A stretch of 39,720 bases of DNA from an uncultured Prevotella sp. (GCA_946548065.1 CAMNPM010000020.1:1-39720), one strand, 5' to 3'; counted from the first letter of the stretch, positions 1 through 7,548 are shown. Notes: generated from the sequence alone by a model not told the origin. Program-made: numbers and translations.

Positions 1-33
1 AAGATAGAGAACTGGGTGGAATACAGCAAGTAA
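1..33 (+). CDS. C-terminal end of an upstream gene (partial)
   Basis: The first frame reads KIENWVEYSK and then a TAA stop at 31-33, and it is open to the left window edge. This fits the last ten codons of a gene that begins outside the window. Nothing about its function can be read from so short a piece. The sequence just after it (CATCCCCACC at 46-55) recurs at 996-1005, after the kinase-like module that follows. Confidence 0.35.
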   Translation, partial: KIENWVEYSK

Positions 34-70
34 GCCATTCCCCCGCATCCCCACCACCGAGAGACTTTAT

Positions 71-102
71 CCGCCGAGGCTGCCGCAGCGCAGCCTCGGC
101 GG
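71..102 (+). terminator. GC-rich hairpin after the partial upstream gene
   Basis: A perfect 12-bp stem (71-82 with 91-102, CCGCCGAGGCTG and its complement) closes an 8-nt loop. No T-run follows on the plus strand, so it is a strong hairpin that may stop or stabilise the upstream transcript. It is not a textbook intrinsic terminator. Confidence 0.45.
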
Positions 103-170
103 AATAATATCCCGGCGAATCCTTGGATATTTGGGGAAATAGTCGTAACTTTGAGCGTCGCTCGAAGATT

Positions 171-253
171 CTCTAACCTGAAGGTGTAGAGTGTGGCTTC
201 GCAATGGCTGCATCTCGGATTGCAACGCCACACTCTGCACCGGTAGGTCAGAG
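171..253. repeat. long imperfect inverted repeat (about 83 nt hairpin)
   Basis: 183-197 pairs with 227-241 (14 of 15 positions, plus one G-U). The arms extend outward through CTCTAACCT (171-179) against AGGTCAGAG (245-253). Inside the loop GCAAT (201-205) can pair with ATTGC (219-223). This gives a nested hairpin in non-coding DNA. It could be a small structured RNA, a REP-like element or a mobile-element remnant; the sequence does not decide. Confidence 0.5.
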
Positions 254-279
254 AAATAAAAATAAATCGCGATTCTGAA

Positions 280-307
280 GATTTTAATTAGATTAACAAT
301 TAAAATC
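280..307. repeat. perfect 10-bp AT-rich inverted repeat upstream of the kinase-like gene
   Basis: GATTTTAATT (280-289) and AATTAAAATC (298-307) are perfect reverse complements separated by 8 nt. The repeat lies where the -33 region of the promoter at 330-337 should be, so it is a plausible operator for a toxin-antitoxin-like unit. A short palindrome AATCGCGATT lies just before it (265-274). Confidence 0.4.
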
Positions 308-329
308 GTGTATTTCTCTCGATTTGCAC

Positions 330-337
330 TATCTTTG
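330..337 (+). promoter_or_regulatory. -7 box (TATCTTTG) of the kinase-like gene
   Basis: TATCTTTG matches the Bacteroidetes -7 consensus TAnnTTTG. Only 8 nt separate the box from the ATG at 346, so the transcript would have little or no leader. No TTTG is seen at the -33 position. Confidence 0.5.
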
Positions 338-345
338 CAGGCGAT

Positions 346-822
346 ATGGGAGAGAAGCATCTATACATCATCAGTGGGCCGAACGGCGCAGGAAAGACGA
401 CAGCATCCTACAGTGTATTGCCAAAGATTCTGCATTGCAGGGAATATGTAAATGCCGATGAGATAGCGCGCGGCCTTTCTCCGTTCAACCCCGAAAGCGT
501 GGCCATCGAGGCCGGCAGACTGATGCTTGGCCGTATCGCCGAACTGTTGCGCAGGAACGAGAGCTTCTCCATCGAGACGACACTCGCCACCCGCTCCTAT
601 TTCCGTCTGATAAAGAAGGCTCACCAGCAAGGATATGAGGTGACGCTGCTCTACTTCTGGCTGAGGTCGCCCGAGCAGGCCATAGAGCGCGTTGCCGAGC
701 GAGTGAGCAAAGGCGGACACAGCATCCCGCGCGACATCATTGCTACGGGCGGATGCAACCAGAAATTAGTGATTGGAAATGAAGTGAAATATAAGACAAT
801 GGAAGCGTATGTCAAGTACTGA
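346..822 (+). CDS. zeta-toxin-like P-loop kinase, internally shortened
   Basis: The 158-residue product starts with a P-loop (GPNGAGKTT, about residues 10-18). It continues with NADEIARGLSPFNPESVAIEAG and FSIETTLATRSY, as in zeta-toxin / UDP-N-acetylglucosamine-kinase-like proteins of Bacteroidetes, which are usually about 190-200 residues. After GGHSIPRDII the usual arginine-rich RRY...N...Y block and the DNS block are missing. The sequence jumps directly to ATGGCNQKLVI, which resembles the normal C-terminal part. This reads as an in-frame internal deletion of roughly 40 codons that removes nucleotide- and substrate-binding residues. The Walker A motif is intact, but catalysis is doubtful. 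The start at 346 matches the family N-terminus MxxKHLYIISGPNG. The last 14 nt overlap the next small ORF. Confidence 0.75.
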   Translation: MGEKHLYIISGPNGAGKTTASYSVLPKILHCREYVNADEIARGLSPFNPESVAIEAGRLMLGRIAELLRRNESFSIETTLATRSYFRLIKKAHQQGYEVTLLYFWLRSPEQAIERVAERVSKGGHSIPRDIIATGGCNQKLVIGNEVKYKTMEAYVKY

Positions 823-970
823 ACACAAGCAGATGGTAGAGAAGATAACTCGCGGACTGGAGATTGCAGAACGCGAAATGCTCGAAGAAAAGGCCAGGAA
901 CAATGAGGATGTCATCGTGTGTGGCGATGACAATAAGATACGCCATATCCCGGCCAGGAATTTCCTCTGA
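809..970 (+). CDS. small 53-residue protein overlapping the kinase-like gene
   Basis: ATG at 809 and stop at 968-970 give a hydrophilic, charged protein beginning MSSTEHKQMVEKITRGLEIA and ending IRHIPARNFL. It overlaps the kinase-like gene by 14 nt in another frame, as translationally coupled pairs do. The pattern of an amphipathic GLEIAEREMLEEKAR helix, a short VIVCGDDNKI strand and a PAR tail would suit a partner or antitoxin protein of the toxin-like kinase. That role is inference from position only. Recognisable complementary residue patterns argue that it is a real gene. Confidence 0.5.
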   Translation: MSSTEHKQMVEKITRGLEIAEREMLEEKARNNEDVIVCGDDNKIRHIPARNFL

Positions 971-1044
971 ACCGCTTAACGGGGATTCACCTCCCCATCC
1001 CCACCTCGAGATCATTTCTTTTCAAATGTATTTTGTCTGAACTA

Positions 1045-1075
1045 TTGCAAGAAAGAATTTTTTTATGTACTTTTG
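1045..1075 (+). promoter_or_regulatory. promoter of the cupin lipoprotein gene
   Basis: TACTTTTG at 1068-1075 is an exact TAnnTTTG box, with TTG at 1045-1047, 20 nt upstream. Transcription would begin near 1081, which rules out the upstream in-frame ATG at 1073 and supports the start at 1106. Confidence 0.6.
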
Positions 1076-1105
1076 CAAAAAATTTTTATTAATATAGTAA
1101 AAGCA

Positions 1106-1582
1106 ATGAAACAGATCAAGAACTGGGTGCTTGCCGTCACCCTTGTAATCTGCGGCACAACAGTCAGCCTGATGACATCCTGCAAGGAAGCCAAGGCGCA
1201 GGAAGAAACCTCTGCACAGCAGGTGCAGAGCACCGAATTGATTCGTACTTCGCAGAGCTGGGACGGCGTGGAGCTGCCCGACTATCTGCAGGGCCGCCCG
1301 GAGCTGGTGGCTATGAAGTATGTGTTCCCCGCCGGCAAGAAACTCGGCTGGCACCATCATCCCGTGATGAACTACGGCATACTGGTGCAGGGCGAACTGA
1401 CCATCATCGGACAGGACGGCAAAGAGAAGACCGTCCATGAGGGCGAGCCCGTCGTAGAGATGGTGAACACCATCCATCACGGCGAGAACCGAGGCAAGAA
1501 GGATGTCATCCTCTACATGTTCTACCTCTCGCAGAAAGACCTGCCCCTGGCTGTGCAGCACCCAGAGATACCACTGGAATAG
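1106..1582 (+). CDS. cupin-domain lipoprotein
   Basis: The 158-residue product has a signal peptide (MKQIKNWVLAVTLVICGTTV) ending in a lipobox-like MTSC, so it is probably an exported lipoprotein. The mature part is a single small cupin barrel. Motif 1 is GWHHHPVMNYGILVQGELTI, with the metal-binding His cluster at about residues 81-84. Motif 2 lies around GEPVVEMVNTIHHGENRG. The family includes dioxygenases, isomerases and sugar-binding sensors, and no substrate can be read from the sequence. It stands alone with its own promoter; a long spacer follows it. The start at 1106 is chosen because the -7 box lies at 1068-1075. Confidence 0.8.
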   Translation: MKQIKNWVLAVTLVICGTTVSLMTSCKEAKAQEETSAQQVQSTELIRTSQSWDGVELPDYLQGRPELVAMKYVFPAGKKLGWHHHPVMNYGILVQGELTIIGQDGKEKTVHEGEPVVEMVNTIHHGENRGKKDVILYMFYLSQKDLPLAVQHPEIPLE

Positions 1583-1739
1583 CAGACCGAGGAAGACGAA
1601 ATACTCAACTATTTCGTGAACAGGTCAATTGCACAAAAGATTTTCTGTCGGGCGACACATAATTTCCGGAGGCTTGGTTCCGGTTTTTCCTCGCGCGCGT
1701 GTTATTATTTGAATCTTTTCAGGAGCTTAAGCTAAGCTT

Positions 1740-1790
1740 AAGCTTTAAGGCTAGCCCCCCTATAAAGGGGGCTAGCCCTGAAGAAAGCTT
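1740..1790 (+). terminator. strong two-layer hairpin downstream of the cupin gene
   Basis: GGCTAGCCCCC (1749-1759) pairs perfectly with 1767-1777 around a 7-nt loop. An outer AAGCTTT/AAAGCTT pair (1740-1746 with 1784-1790) encloses it. There is no T-run, so it could be a transcript-end stabiliser or a factor-dependent terminator. The preceding bases (about 1724-1745) are a near-palindromic CTTAAGC/AAGCTT mixture. Confidence 0.45.
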
Positions 1791-1849
1791 AAAGAAAGAA
1801 GCTGAAGGATAAGCAGACCCTTTCCCCTTGGCCCCTTCCCCGACATCAG

Positions 1850-1937
1850 TTAGCTCAGACTGTCGTGTGAACCAGCTCAAATCGTCGAGTGAGCTAACTC
1901 AGATGACGGTTTGAGCTAACTCGAAAATATATGCCCT
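1850..1937. repeat. 22-bp degenerate tandem repeat upstream of fmt
   Basis: Reading in 22-nt steps from 1850, 1872, 1894 and 1916 aligns the cores TTAGCTCAGACTGTCG, CCAGCTCAAATCGTCG, CTAACTCAGATGACGG and CTAACTCG. Three full units and one partial unit can be seen. It is not CRISPR: no conserved repeat alternates with unique spacers. The rest of the 1583-2040 spacer holds only the hairpin at 1740-1790 and the fmt promoter. Confidence 0.65.
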
Positions 1938-1966
1938 TAATTGTCAGAATTTTACAAGCAAATTAT

Positions 1967-1997
1967 TTTGCCGTTTCAAATATTCTTTGTACTTTTG
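1967..1997 (+). promoter_or_regulatory. fmt promoter
   Basis: TTTG (1967-1970), 19 nt and TACTTTTG (1990-1997) form a complete Bacteroidetes promoter. Transcription would start near 2003, giving a leader of about 38 nt. Confidence 0.75.
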
Positions 1998-2040
1998 CAT
2001 GCGAATTTGCTGGGTTTCCAGACGAGTAACGGCTAAGTGA

Positions 2041-3039
2041 ATGATGAAGAAAGAAGACCTGAGAATCGTGTTTATGGGTACGCCGGAGTTTGCGGTGGCG
2101 ACCCTGCGGACGTTGGTAGAGAATCAGTATAACGTGGTGGCTGTGGTGACACAGCCCGACAAGCCTGTAGGCAGGCACGGCAGTGTGCTGCAACCCTCTC
2201 AGGTGAAGCAATATGCCTTGGAACACGGACTGCCCGTGCTGCAACCGGTGAAGATGAAGGATCCCGACTTTGTGGAGCAGTTGCGGGCCTTCGATGCCAA
2301 TCTGCAGGTGGTGGTGGCCTTCCGTATGCTGCCCGAAGTGGTGTGGGCCATGCCGCAGTATGGTACGTTCAACGTGCATGCCGCCCTGCTGCCCCAGTAT
2401 CGCGGTGCAGCCCCCATCAACTGGGCGGTCATCAACGGTGAGACGGAGACGGGCGTGACTACCTTCTTCCTGGACCACGACATCGACACGGGCCGCATCA
2501 TCATGAAGCGTCCCTTCGCCATTCCCGACGATGCCGACGTGGAGTATGTCTATGACGGACTGATGCACCTGGGAGCACAGCTGTGCCTGGACACGCTGGA
2601 TGCCATCATCGCTGCCGACGGTCGTCCCGCAACCATTGCCCAGGAGGACGCAAAAGGCCCTTCTCCCTCCTCATTAAAAACCGCTCCGAAAATCTTCAAG
2701 GAGACGTGCGAGATAGACTGGGGGAAGAGTGCCAAGCAGGTGTACGACTTTGTGCGCGGACTGTCGCCCGTGCCTGGTGCCTGGACCACGCTGGTGGCCC
2801 CCGACGGTCGGGAGACGGTGATGAAGATCTACAAAACCCGCAAGAGGGAGACAGCAGGGCAGGGCAGTGGCACACTGACCACCGACGGCAAGACACTTTG
2901 TATCTCGGCCAGCGACAAGATGCTGGAAATCGTAGAACTGCAGTTGGCCGGCAAGAAGCGCATGCAGGCCCGCGACTTCCTGAACGGCATGAAGAACATC
3001 GATGCCTACAGCGTGAAAAAAAGTCCTGAAAAGATATAA
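2041..3039 (+). CDS. fmt: methionyl-tRNA formyltransferase
   Basis: The enzyme formylates initiator Met-tRNA from 10-formyltetrahydrofolate in the cytoplasm. The 332-residue length is slightly above the usual ~315. The N-terminal Rossmann domain starts IVFMGTPEFAV. The catalytic triad is visible as N111 and H113 in NVHAALLPQYRGAAPI and D149 in DHDIDTG. The C-terminal tRNA-binding domain begins near residue 220 (CEIDWGKSAKQVYDFVRGL). A second ATG directly follows the first (2041/2044) and either could be used. The leader is covered by a clear promoter. rpe follows 160 nt later on the same strand. No def gene is adjacent. Confidence 0.95.
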   Translation: MMKKEDLRIVFMGTPEFAVATLRTLVENQYNVVAVVTQPDKPVGRHGSVLQPSQVKQYALEHGLPVLQPVKMKDPDFVEQLRAFDANLQVVVAFRMLPEVVWAMPQYGTFNVHAALLPQYRGAAPINWAVINGETETGVTTFFLDHDIDTGRIIMKRPFAIPDDADVEYVYDGLMHLGAQLCLDTLDAIIAADGRPATIAQEDAKGPSPSSLKTAPKIFKETCEIDWGKSAKQVYDFVRGLSPVPGAWTTLVAPDGRETVMKIYKTRKRETAGQGSGTLTTDGKTLCISASDKMLEIVELQLAGKKRMQARDFLNGMKNIDAYSVKKSPEKI

Positions 3040-3199
3040 TAAACAGCACTGACAGGTCGTTATTAAAGCATAGTAATAACATAAAAATCAGGTTTGCCTA
3101 TGCAAAATTTTACTCATGACGACTTTCAGCCAAATCCAGCGACAATTCTGTTTCTGAAGCAGTTTGCCCGTATGTGTAATTCAAACAAAACGACGAATA

Positions 3200-3856
3200 A
3201 TGGCTACAATAGTTTCTCCATCGTTGCTTGCAGCTGACTTCCTGCATCTGGACAGCGAGATGGAAATGATCAACCGAAGTGAGGCCGAGTGGCTTCACCT
3301 GGATGTGATGGACGGCGTGTTCGTGCCTAACATCTCTTTTGGTTTCCCCGTATTGGAGGCTGTCGCTAAGAAGTGTACCAAGAAGCTGGATGTACACTAT
3401 ATGATAGTGCATCCCGAGCAGTATATCCAGCAGACCGCCAAGCTGGGTGCAATGATGATGAATGTGCATGTGGAGGCCTGTACGCATCTGCATCGCACGG
3501 TGCAGGAGATTCACAATGCAGGCATGAAGGCCGGTGTGACCCTGAATCCGGCATCGCCCGTATCGCTGTTGGAGGACATCATCGGCGATGTTGACATGGT
3601 GCTGCTGATGAGTGTGAATCCCGGTTTTGGCGGACAGCAGTTTATCGAGAACACCATCGCGAAGGTGAAGCGTCTCAGGAAGCTGATAGATGACAGCGGC
3701 TCGAAGGCACTGATTGAAGTAGACGGAGGCGTACAGGCCGAGACGGCTCCCCGTCTGGTCGAGGCTGGTGTCGATGTGCTGGTGAGCGGCAGCTATGTGT
3801 TCAAGAGTGCTACTCCCGAACAGACCATTCACGACCTGCGCATGCTCTCGCGATAG
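3200..3856 (+). CDS. rpe: ribulose-phosphate 3-epimerase
   Basis: The enzyme interconverts ribulose 5-phosphate and xylulose 5-phosphate in the pentose phosphate pathway. The 218-residue TIM barrel is full length and begins MATIVSPSLLAADF, the conserved family N-terminus. For that reason the start is placed at 3200 rather than at the in-frame ATG 12 codons earlier. Metal and catalytic residues are present in HLDVMDG, YMIVHPEQ, SVNPGFGGQ and EVDGGV. No TAnnTTTG box was found in the 160-nt gap after fmt, so co-transcription with fmt is likely. It converges on the ECF sigma gene with a 15-nt gap and no hairpin. Confidence 0.95.
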   Translation: MATIVSPSLLAADFLHLDSEMEMINRSEAEWLHLDVMDGVFVPNISFGFPVLEAVAKKCTKKLDVHYMIVHPEQYIQQTAKLGAMMMNVHVEACTHLHRTVQEIHNAGMKAGVTLNPASPVSLLEDIIGDVDMVLLMSVNPGFGGQQFIENTIAKVKRLRKLIDDSGSKALIEVDGGVQAETAPRLVEAGVDVLVSGSYVFKSATPEQTIHDLRMLSR

Positions 3857-3871
3857 GCGGGAGTCGGCATG

Positions 3872-4471
3872 TCAGAGTTCCATGTTGAGCTGAATCTGAT
3901 GGCTCTTGGCCATACGGCGCATGTTGATCAGGGCGTATCGCATGCGCCCCAGTGACGTGTTGATGCTGACACCCGTCACTTCGGCAATCTCCTTGAACGA
4001 CATGTCCTGATAGTACCGCATATAGACCACCTCGCGCTGTGGTGCGGGCAGCGAGTCCATGATGTTGCGCACGTCGCTCATAATCTGGGCGTTCACGTAT
4101 TCGTTCTCGCGGTTGATGTCCATGAGTGCATCGCCTTTCAGCTTGCTCAGGTCGTTGTCAGCATTAGGCTCGAAGATATGCTCTGTCCTCTGCTGACGGA
4201 AGTTGTCCATGATGACATTATGCGCAATGCGCGTGAGCCAGAACGAGAACTTGCCGCTATCGGTATAGCAGCCTTCCTGAAGCTTGGTGATGACTTTCAC
4301 AAACGTGTCCTGAAACACGTCGTTGGCCATCTCAGGGTCGCGCACCACGAACAGGATGTAGCTATAGAGCTTTTGCTGGTTGCGAGCCAATAACTCATCG
4401 AATGCCTTGTCGTCGCCTTTTACATATTGCAATGCCAATGATTCATCGGACATGCCATTGTAATTCTTCAT
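3872..4471 (-). CDS. ECF-type RNA polymerase sigma factor
   Basis: The 199-residue protein has sigma-70 region 2 (about residues 30-95, including DVFQDTFVKVITKL and FWLTRIAHNVIMDNFR) and region 4 (about 145-195, LPAPQREVVYMRYYQDMSFKEIAEVTGVS plus a recognition helix). It redirects RNA polymerase to a subset of promoters. No anti-sigma, FecR-like or SusC/TonB partner is adjacent, so it is a solitary ECF. That type is common in Bacteroidetes, where such factors are often general rather than transport-linked. A near-consensus promoter lies at 4560-4591. A second Met at residue 7 (MSDESLAL) is an alternative start. Confidence 0.9.
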   Translation of the reverse strand: MKNYNGMSDESLALQYVKGDDKAFDELLARNQQKLYSYILFVVRDPEMANDVFQDTFVKVITKLQEGCYTDSGKFSFWLTRIAHNVIMDNFRQQRTEHIFEPNADNDLSKLKGDALMDINRENEYVNAQIMSDVRNIMDSLPAPQREVVYMRYYQDMSFKEIAEVTGVSINTSLGRMRYALINMRRMAKSHQIQLNMEL

Positions 4472-4559
4472 ACCATTAATTGTTTTGATGAAGTAAAGGT
4501 TGTATCGATAGGCAGATAATTTTGATGTTTGTTATTAACTTTTGTTATTATTTTGCGTA

Positions 4560-4591
4560 CAAAAGTATATAAAAATAACATAACGGCCAAA
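4560..4591 (-). promoter_or_regulatory. promoter of the ECF sigma gene
   Basis: On the minus strand TTTG (4588-4591), 20 nt and TACTTTTG (4560-4567) match the Bacteroidetes consensus. The predicted leader is about 80 nt and AT-rich, which is unusually long for this window. Confidence 0.7.
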
Positions 4592-4630
4592 TTTTTTTAG
4601 CAGAAAGTTACTTTTTCAGAGAAAAAACGC

Positions 4631-4638
4631 TACCTTTG
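4631..4638 (+). promoter_or_regulatory. -7 box of the kinase/nucleotidyltransferase fusion
   Basis: TACCTTTG (4631-4638) matches TAnnTTTG. It overlaps the in-frame ATG at 4636, which therefore cannot be the start. The next ATG (4672) is used. Confidence 0.6.
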
Positions 4639-4671
4639 TGTCATCTTTTCAACCTAATAAAGTATAATAAC

Positions 4672-6606
4672 ATGCTGAAACTGTTTGTTCCAGGCCGTCT
4701 GTGCCTGTTTGGAGAACACACTGACTGGGCTGGCCATTATCGTACGATGAATGCCGACATCCCGCCAGGTGCATCAATAGTGACTGGTATTGAGCAAGGT
4801 ATCTATGCCGAAGTGGAGAAGTCGACCATCTTCGAGATGTACAGCGATGCCTCTGAGATAGGTGACGTGTGGAATGATTTCTCGTGCCGCATGAATGAGG
4901 CTGAGCTGAAGCGAGTGGCCAAGTCGGGTTCTTTCTTCTGCTACTGTGCCGGTGTGGCCAGCTACATGCTGGAGTGGTACAAGGTTGGCGGTGTGCGTAT
5001 CCGCATCACCGACATGACGCTGCCCATGAAGAGCGGTCTCTCCTCGTCGGCAGCCATCTGTGTGCTCGTTGCGCGCGCGTTTAATCTATTGTATAACCTG
5101 AACCTGAACACCCTGGGCGAGATGAACATCGCCTATCTGGGTGAGTTGCGCACATCGAGCCGCTGTGGTCGTCTGGACCAGGCTTGTGCCTTCGGTGTGA
5201 AGCCCAACCTGATGACCTTCGACGGTGACGAGATAGAGGTGAGGGCGCTCAATGTGAAGAAGCACCTCTACTGGGTGTTTGCCGACCTCTGTGCCGAGAA
5301 AGACACCATCAAGATCCTGTCCGACCTGAACAAGGCCTATCCCTTTGCTTCCAACGAGGCAGAAGAAAACCTGCACAAAGCCTTGGGAGAATGGAATCAG
5401 GAAATCGTAGATAAAGCCATCAAATATATGGCCGCTGGCGATCTGGAATCTTTAGGACAGCTGATGACCGCTGCCGAGGAGATGTTCGACAAGTATGTTG
5501 CCCCGATGTCGCCTGCCCTCTGGGCACCGAAGCTGCACCAGGTGCTGCACGATCCGCAGATACAGCCCATGGTGTATGGCGGCAAGGGCGTAGGTTCGCA
5601 CGGCGACGGTTCGGTACAGTTCCTGGCCCGTTCGGCTGAAGACCAGCAGCGGCTCATGGACTATCTGAATGCCCAGGGCATGAAGGCCTACTCGCTGACC
5701 CTGCGGCCTGTTCACACGGTGCGCAAGGCCATTATCCCCGTTGCTGGTTTCGGTACGCGGCTCTATCCTGCCACCCGGGCTCTGAAGAAAGACTTCTTCC
5801 CCATTCCCTGCAGCGACGGCATGGTGCGTCCGGTCATTCTTATCCTCCTGGAAGAGCTGGTGAAGAGTGGGGTAGAGGAGATCTGCCTGGTCTTGGGTTC
5901 GGAGGAAGAGCGCATGCAGTATGCCGAGTTCTTCGAGCGTCAGCTGAGCGAAGAGCATCTGCGCAAGCTGAATGCTGAGGCTCAGGAGTACGAGAACCGC
6001 ATCCTGGACATTGGCAAGCGTCTGCGCTATGTGTATCAGCACGAAAAGCGCGGCTTCGGACATGCCGTCTATCAGGCCGCAGAGTTTGCCGGCAACGAAC
6101 CCGTGCTGTTGCTGCTGGGCGACACCATCTATCGCAGCAGCAGCAACAAGCCCTGTGCTTTGCAGCTGATAGAGAAGTATGAACGCTACAACCAGCTGAT
6201 GGTGAGCATCCATGCAGTGCCGCTGACGGAAGTGAGCCACTATGGCATCCTCAGTGGGGTATGGGAGGACAAGGAGCGCAGCATTCTCAGTGTCTCGGTG
6301 ATGAACGAGAAGCCCAAGGCGTCGTATGCAGAAGAATTCCTGGGTGTGCGCAACAAGGAAGGCGAGAAAGAGTATTACTCCGTCTTCGGTCAGTATATCC
6401 TGACCCCCGACGTCTTTGCCCAGCTGGCTGCCGATATAGCCAGGGCCGATGCTGAGGGCGACCACCAGCGCGAGATAGAACTGACAGCCGCCCTTGAGGC
6501 TGTTCGCCAGAAGAGCGGCATGATGGGTGTGAGACTGAAGGGTACGATGTACGACATGGGCAATCCTGCTGCCTTGCGTCGCTGCGTACAGCAGTACTCG
6601 AAGTAA
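4672..6606 (+). CDS. bifunctional GHMP sugar kinase / GalU-like nucleotidyltransferase
   Basis: The 644-residue protein joins two enzymes. Residues 1 to about 345 are a GHMP kinase of galactokinase/arabinokinase type: GRLCLFGEHTDWAG near residue 8, the ATP loop LPMKSGLSSSAA near 117, and a glycine-rich YGGKGVGSHGDGSV motif near 303. From about residue 352 on it is a UTP-sugar-1-phosphate uridylyltransferase of GalU type: KAIIPVAGFGTRLYPATRA, then KRGFGHAVYQAAEF and the metal-binding LLLGD. Such a protein could phosphorylate a free sugar at C1 and then make the nucleotide sugar, a salvage pathway in one chain. Domain order is the reverse of the fucose enzyme Fkp. The substrate is unknown; galactose, arabinose or a uronic acid are candidates. 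The -7 box at 4631-4638 fixes the start. Confidence 0.85.
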   Translation: MLKLFVPGRLCLFGEHTDWAGHYRTMNADIPPGASIVTGIEQGIYAEVEKSTIFEMYSDASEIGDVWNDFSCRMNEAELKRVAKSGSFFCYCAGVASYMLEWYKVGGVRIRITDMTLPMKSGLSSSAAICVLVARAFNLLYNLNLNTLGEMNIAYLGELRTSSRCGRLDQACAFGVKPNLMTFDGDEIEVRALNVKKHLYWVFADLCAEKDTIKILSDLNKAYPFASNEAEENLHKALGEWNQEIVDKAIKYMAAGDLESLGQLMTAAEEMFDKYVAPMSPALWAPKLHQVLHDPQIQPMVYGGKGVGSHGDGSVQFLARSAEDQQRLMDYLNAQGMKAYSLTLRPVHTVRKAIIPVAGFGTRLYPATRALKKDFFPIPCSDGMVRPVILILLEELVKSGVEEICLVLGSEEERMQYAEFFERQLSEEHLRKLNAEAQEYENRILDIGKRLRYVYQHEKRGFGHAVYQAAEFAGNEPVLLLLGDTIYRSSSNKPCALQLIEKYERYNQLMVSIHAVPLTEVSHYGILSGVWEDKERSILSVSVMNEKPKASYAEEFLGVRNKEGEKEYYSVFGQYILTPDVFAQLAADIARADAEGDHQREIELTAALEAVRQKSGMMGVRLKGTMYDMGNPAALRRCVQQYSK

Positions 6607-6624
6607 GTCGTCCCCTCGGGCGGA

Positions 6625-7512
6625 TTACCTTTTTTGCGCTTCCTCAGCGCGTTTCAACAGATACTGGCCGTAGTCGTTCTTTGCCATCGGCTCGGCCAGT
6701 TTCTTGAGCTGTTCCCGATTGATCCAGCCGCGCTTGTAGGCAATCTCTTCCAGACAGGCCACCTTCAGACCCTGTCGCTTCTCGATGACCTCGATAAAGG
6801 TGCTGGCCTCCGACAGCGAGTCGTGCGTACCGGTGTCGAGCCAGGCAAAGCCTCGCTGCAGGGTCTGCACGTGCAGGTTGCGGGCCGCCAGATACTGCTG
6901 GTTGACGGTGGTAATCTCCAGCTCGCCGCGAGCTGAGGGCTTGATGTTCTTGGCTATCTCTACTACGCTGTTGGGATAGAAATAGAGTCCTACTACGGCA
7001 TAGTTGGACTTGGGCTTTGCCGGTTTCTCTTCGATGCTCAGGCAGTTGCCATCGTTGTCGAACTCTGCCACGCCATAGCGCTCCGGGTCGTTCACATAGT
7101 ATCCGAATACGGTAGCCTCGCCCTCCTGTTCGGCACGTCGCACAGCGTCCTTCAGCATGCCGGTGAATCCGCTGCCGTAGAAAATGTTGTCGCCCAGCAC
7201 CAGACAGGCGCAGTCGCTGCCAATAAACTCCTCGCCGATGATGAAGGCCTGGGCCAGTCCGTCGGGCGAAGGCTGTTCGGCATATTCGAAGCGTACGCCT
7301 AATTCCGAGCCGTCGCCCAGCAGACGCTTGAATCCGGGCAGGTCGTAGGGCGTCGAGATAATCAGGATCTCGCGGATGCCTGCCAGCATCAGCGTGGAGA
7401 TGGGATAATAGATCATGGGCTTGTCGAAGATGGGAATCAACTGTTTTGACACTCCCTTGGTGATGGGGTAGAGGCGTGTTCCGCTGCCTCCTGCTAATAC
7501 AATACCTTTCAT
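6625..7512 (-). CDS. rfbA: glucose-1-phosphate thymidylyltransferase
   Basis: This enzyme (RmlA) makes dTDP-glucose from dTTP and glucose 1-phosphate, the first step to dTDP-rhamnose and other deoxysugars for surface glycans. The 295-residue product has the signature [16 protein letters not shown] at the N-terminus, then [37 protein letters not shown] and [12 protein letters not shown], all intact and at normal length. The rest of the rml pathway (rmlB, C, D) is not next to it. It converges on the kinase/GalU fusion with an 18-nt gap. A TATCTTTG box lies at 7541-7548 on the minus strand. Confidence 0.95.
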   Translation of the reverse strand: MKGIVLAGGSGTRLYPITKGVSKQLIPIFDKPMIYYPISTLMLAGIREILIISTPYDLPGFKRLLGDGSELGVRFEYAEQPSPDGLAQAFIIGEEFIGSDCACLVLGDNIFYGSGFTGMLKDAVRRAEQEGEATVFGYYVNDPERYGVAEFDNDGNCLSIEEKPAKPKSNYAVVGLYFYPNSVVEIAKNIKPSARGELEITTVNQQYLAARNLHVQTLQRGFAWLDTGTHDSLSEASTFIEVIEKRQGLKVACLEEIAYKRGWINREQLKKLAEPMAKNDYGQYLLKRAEEAQKR

Positions 7513-7540
7513 AATGTTTGCTGTTTACTTGTTTTGCTTG

Positions 7541-7548
7541 CAAAGATA
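7541..7548 (-). promoter_or_regulatory. rfbA: -7 box of rfbA
   Basis: TATCTTTG on the minus strand, 28 nt upstream of the ATG at 7512. The -33 region is T-rich without a clear TTTG. Confidence 0.5.

Noticed and set aside
1850..1937. CRISPR array
   Set aside because: The 22-bp units are degenerate and contiguous without unique spacers, and there are no cas genes.
1583..2040. Hidden small gene in the spacer before fmt
   Set aside because: No open frame with start and plausible composition; only a hairpin, the tandem repeat and the fmt promoter are visible.
3110..3832. 240-codon open frame opposite rpe
   Set aside because: rpe is unambiguous on the plus strand and the minus frame shows only shadow composition.
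5452..6465. 337-codon open frame opposite the GalU domain
   Set aside because: Shadow of the plus-strand coding frame; no recognisable motif.
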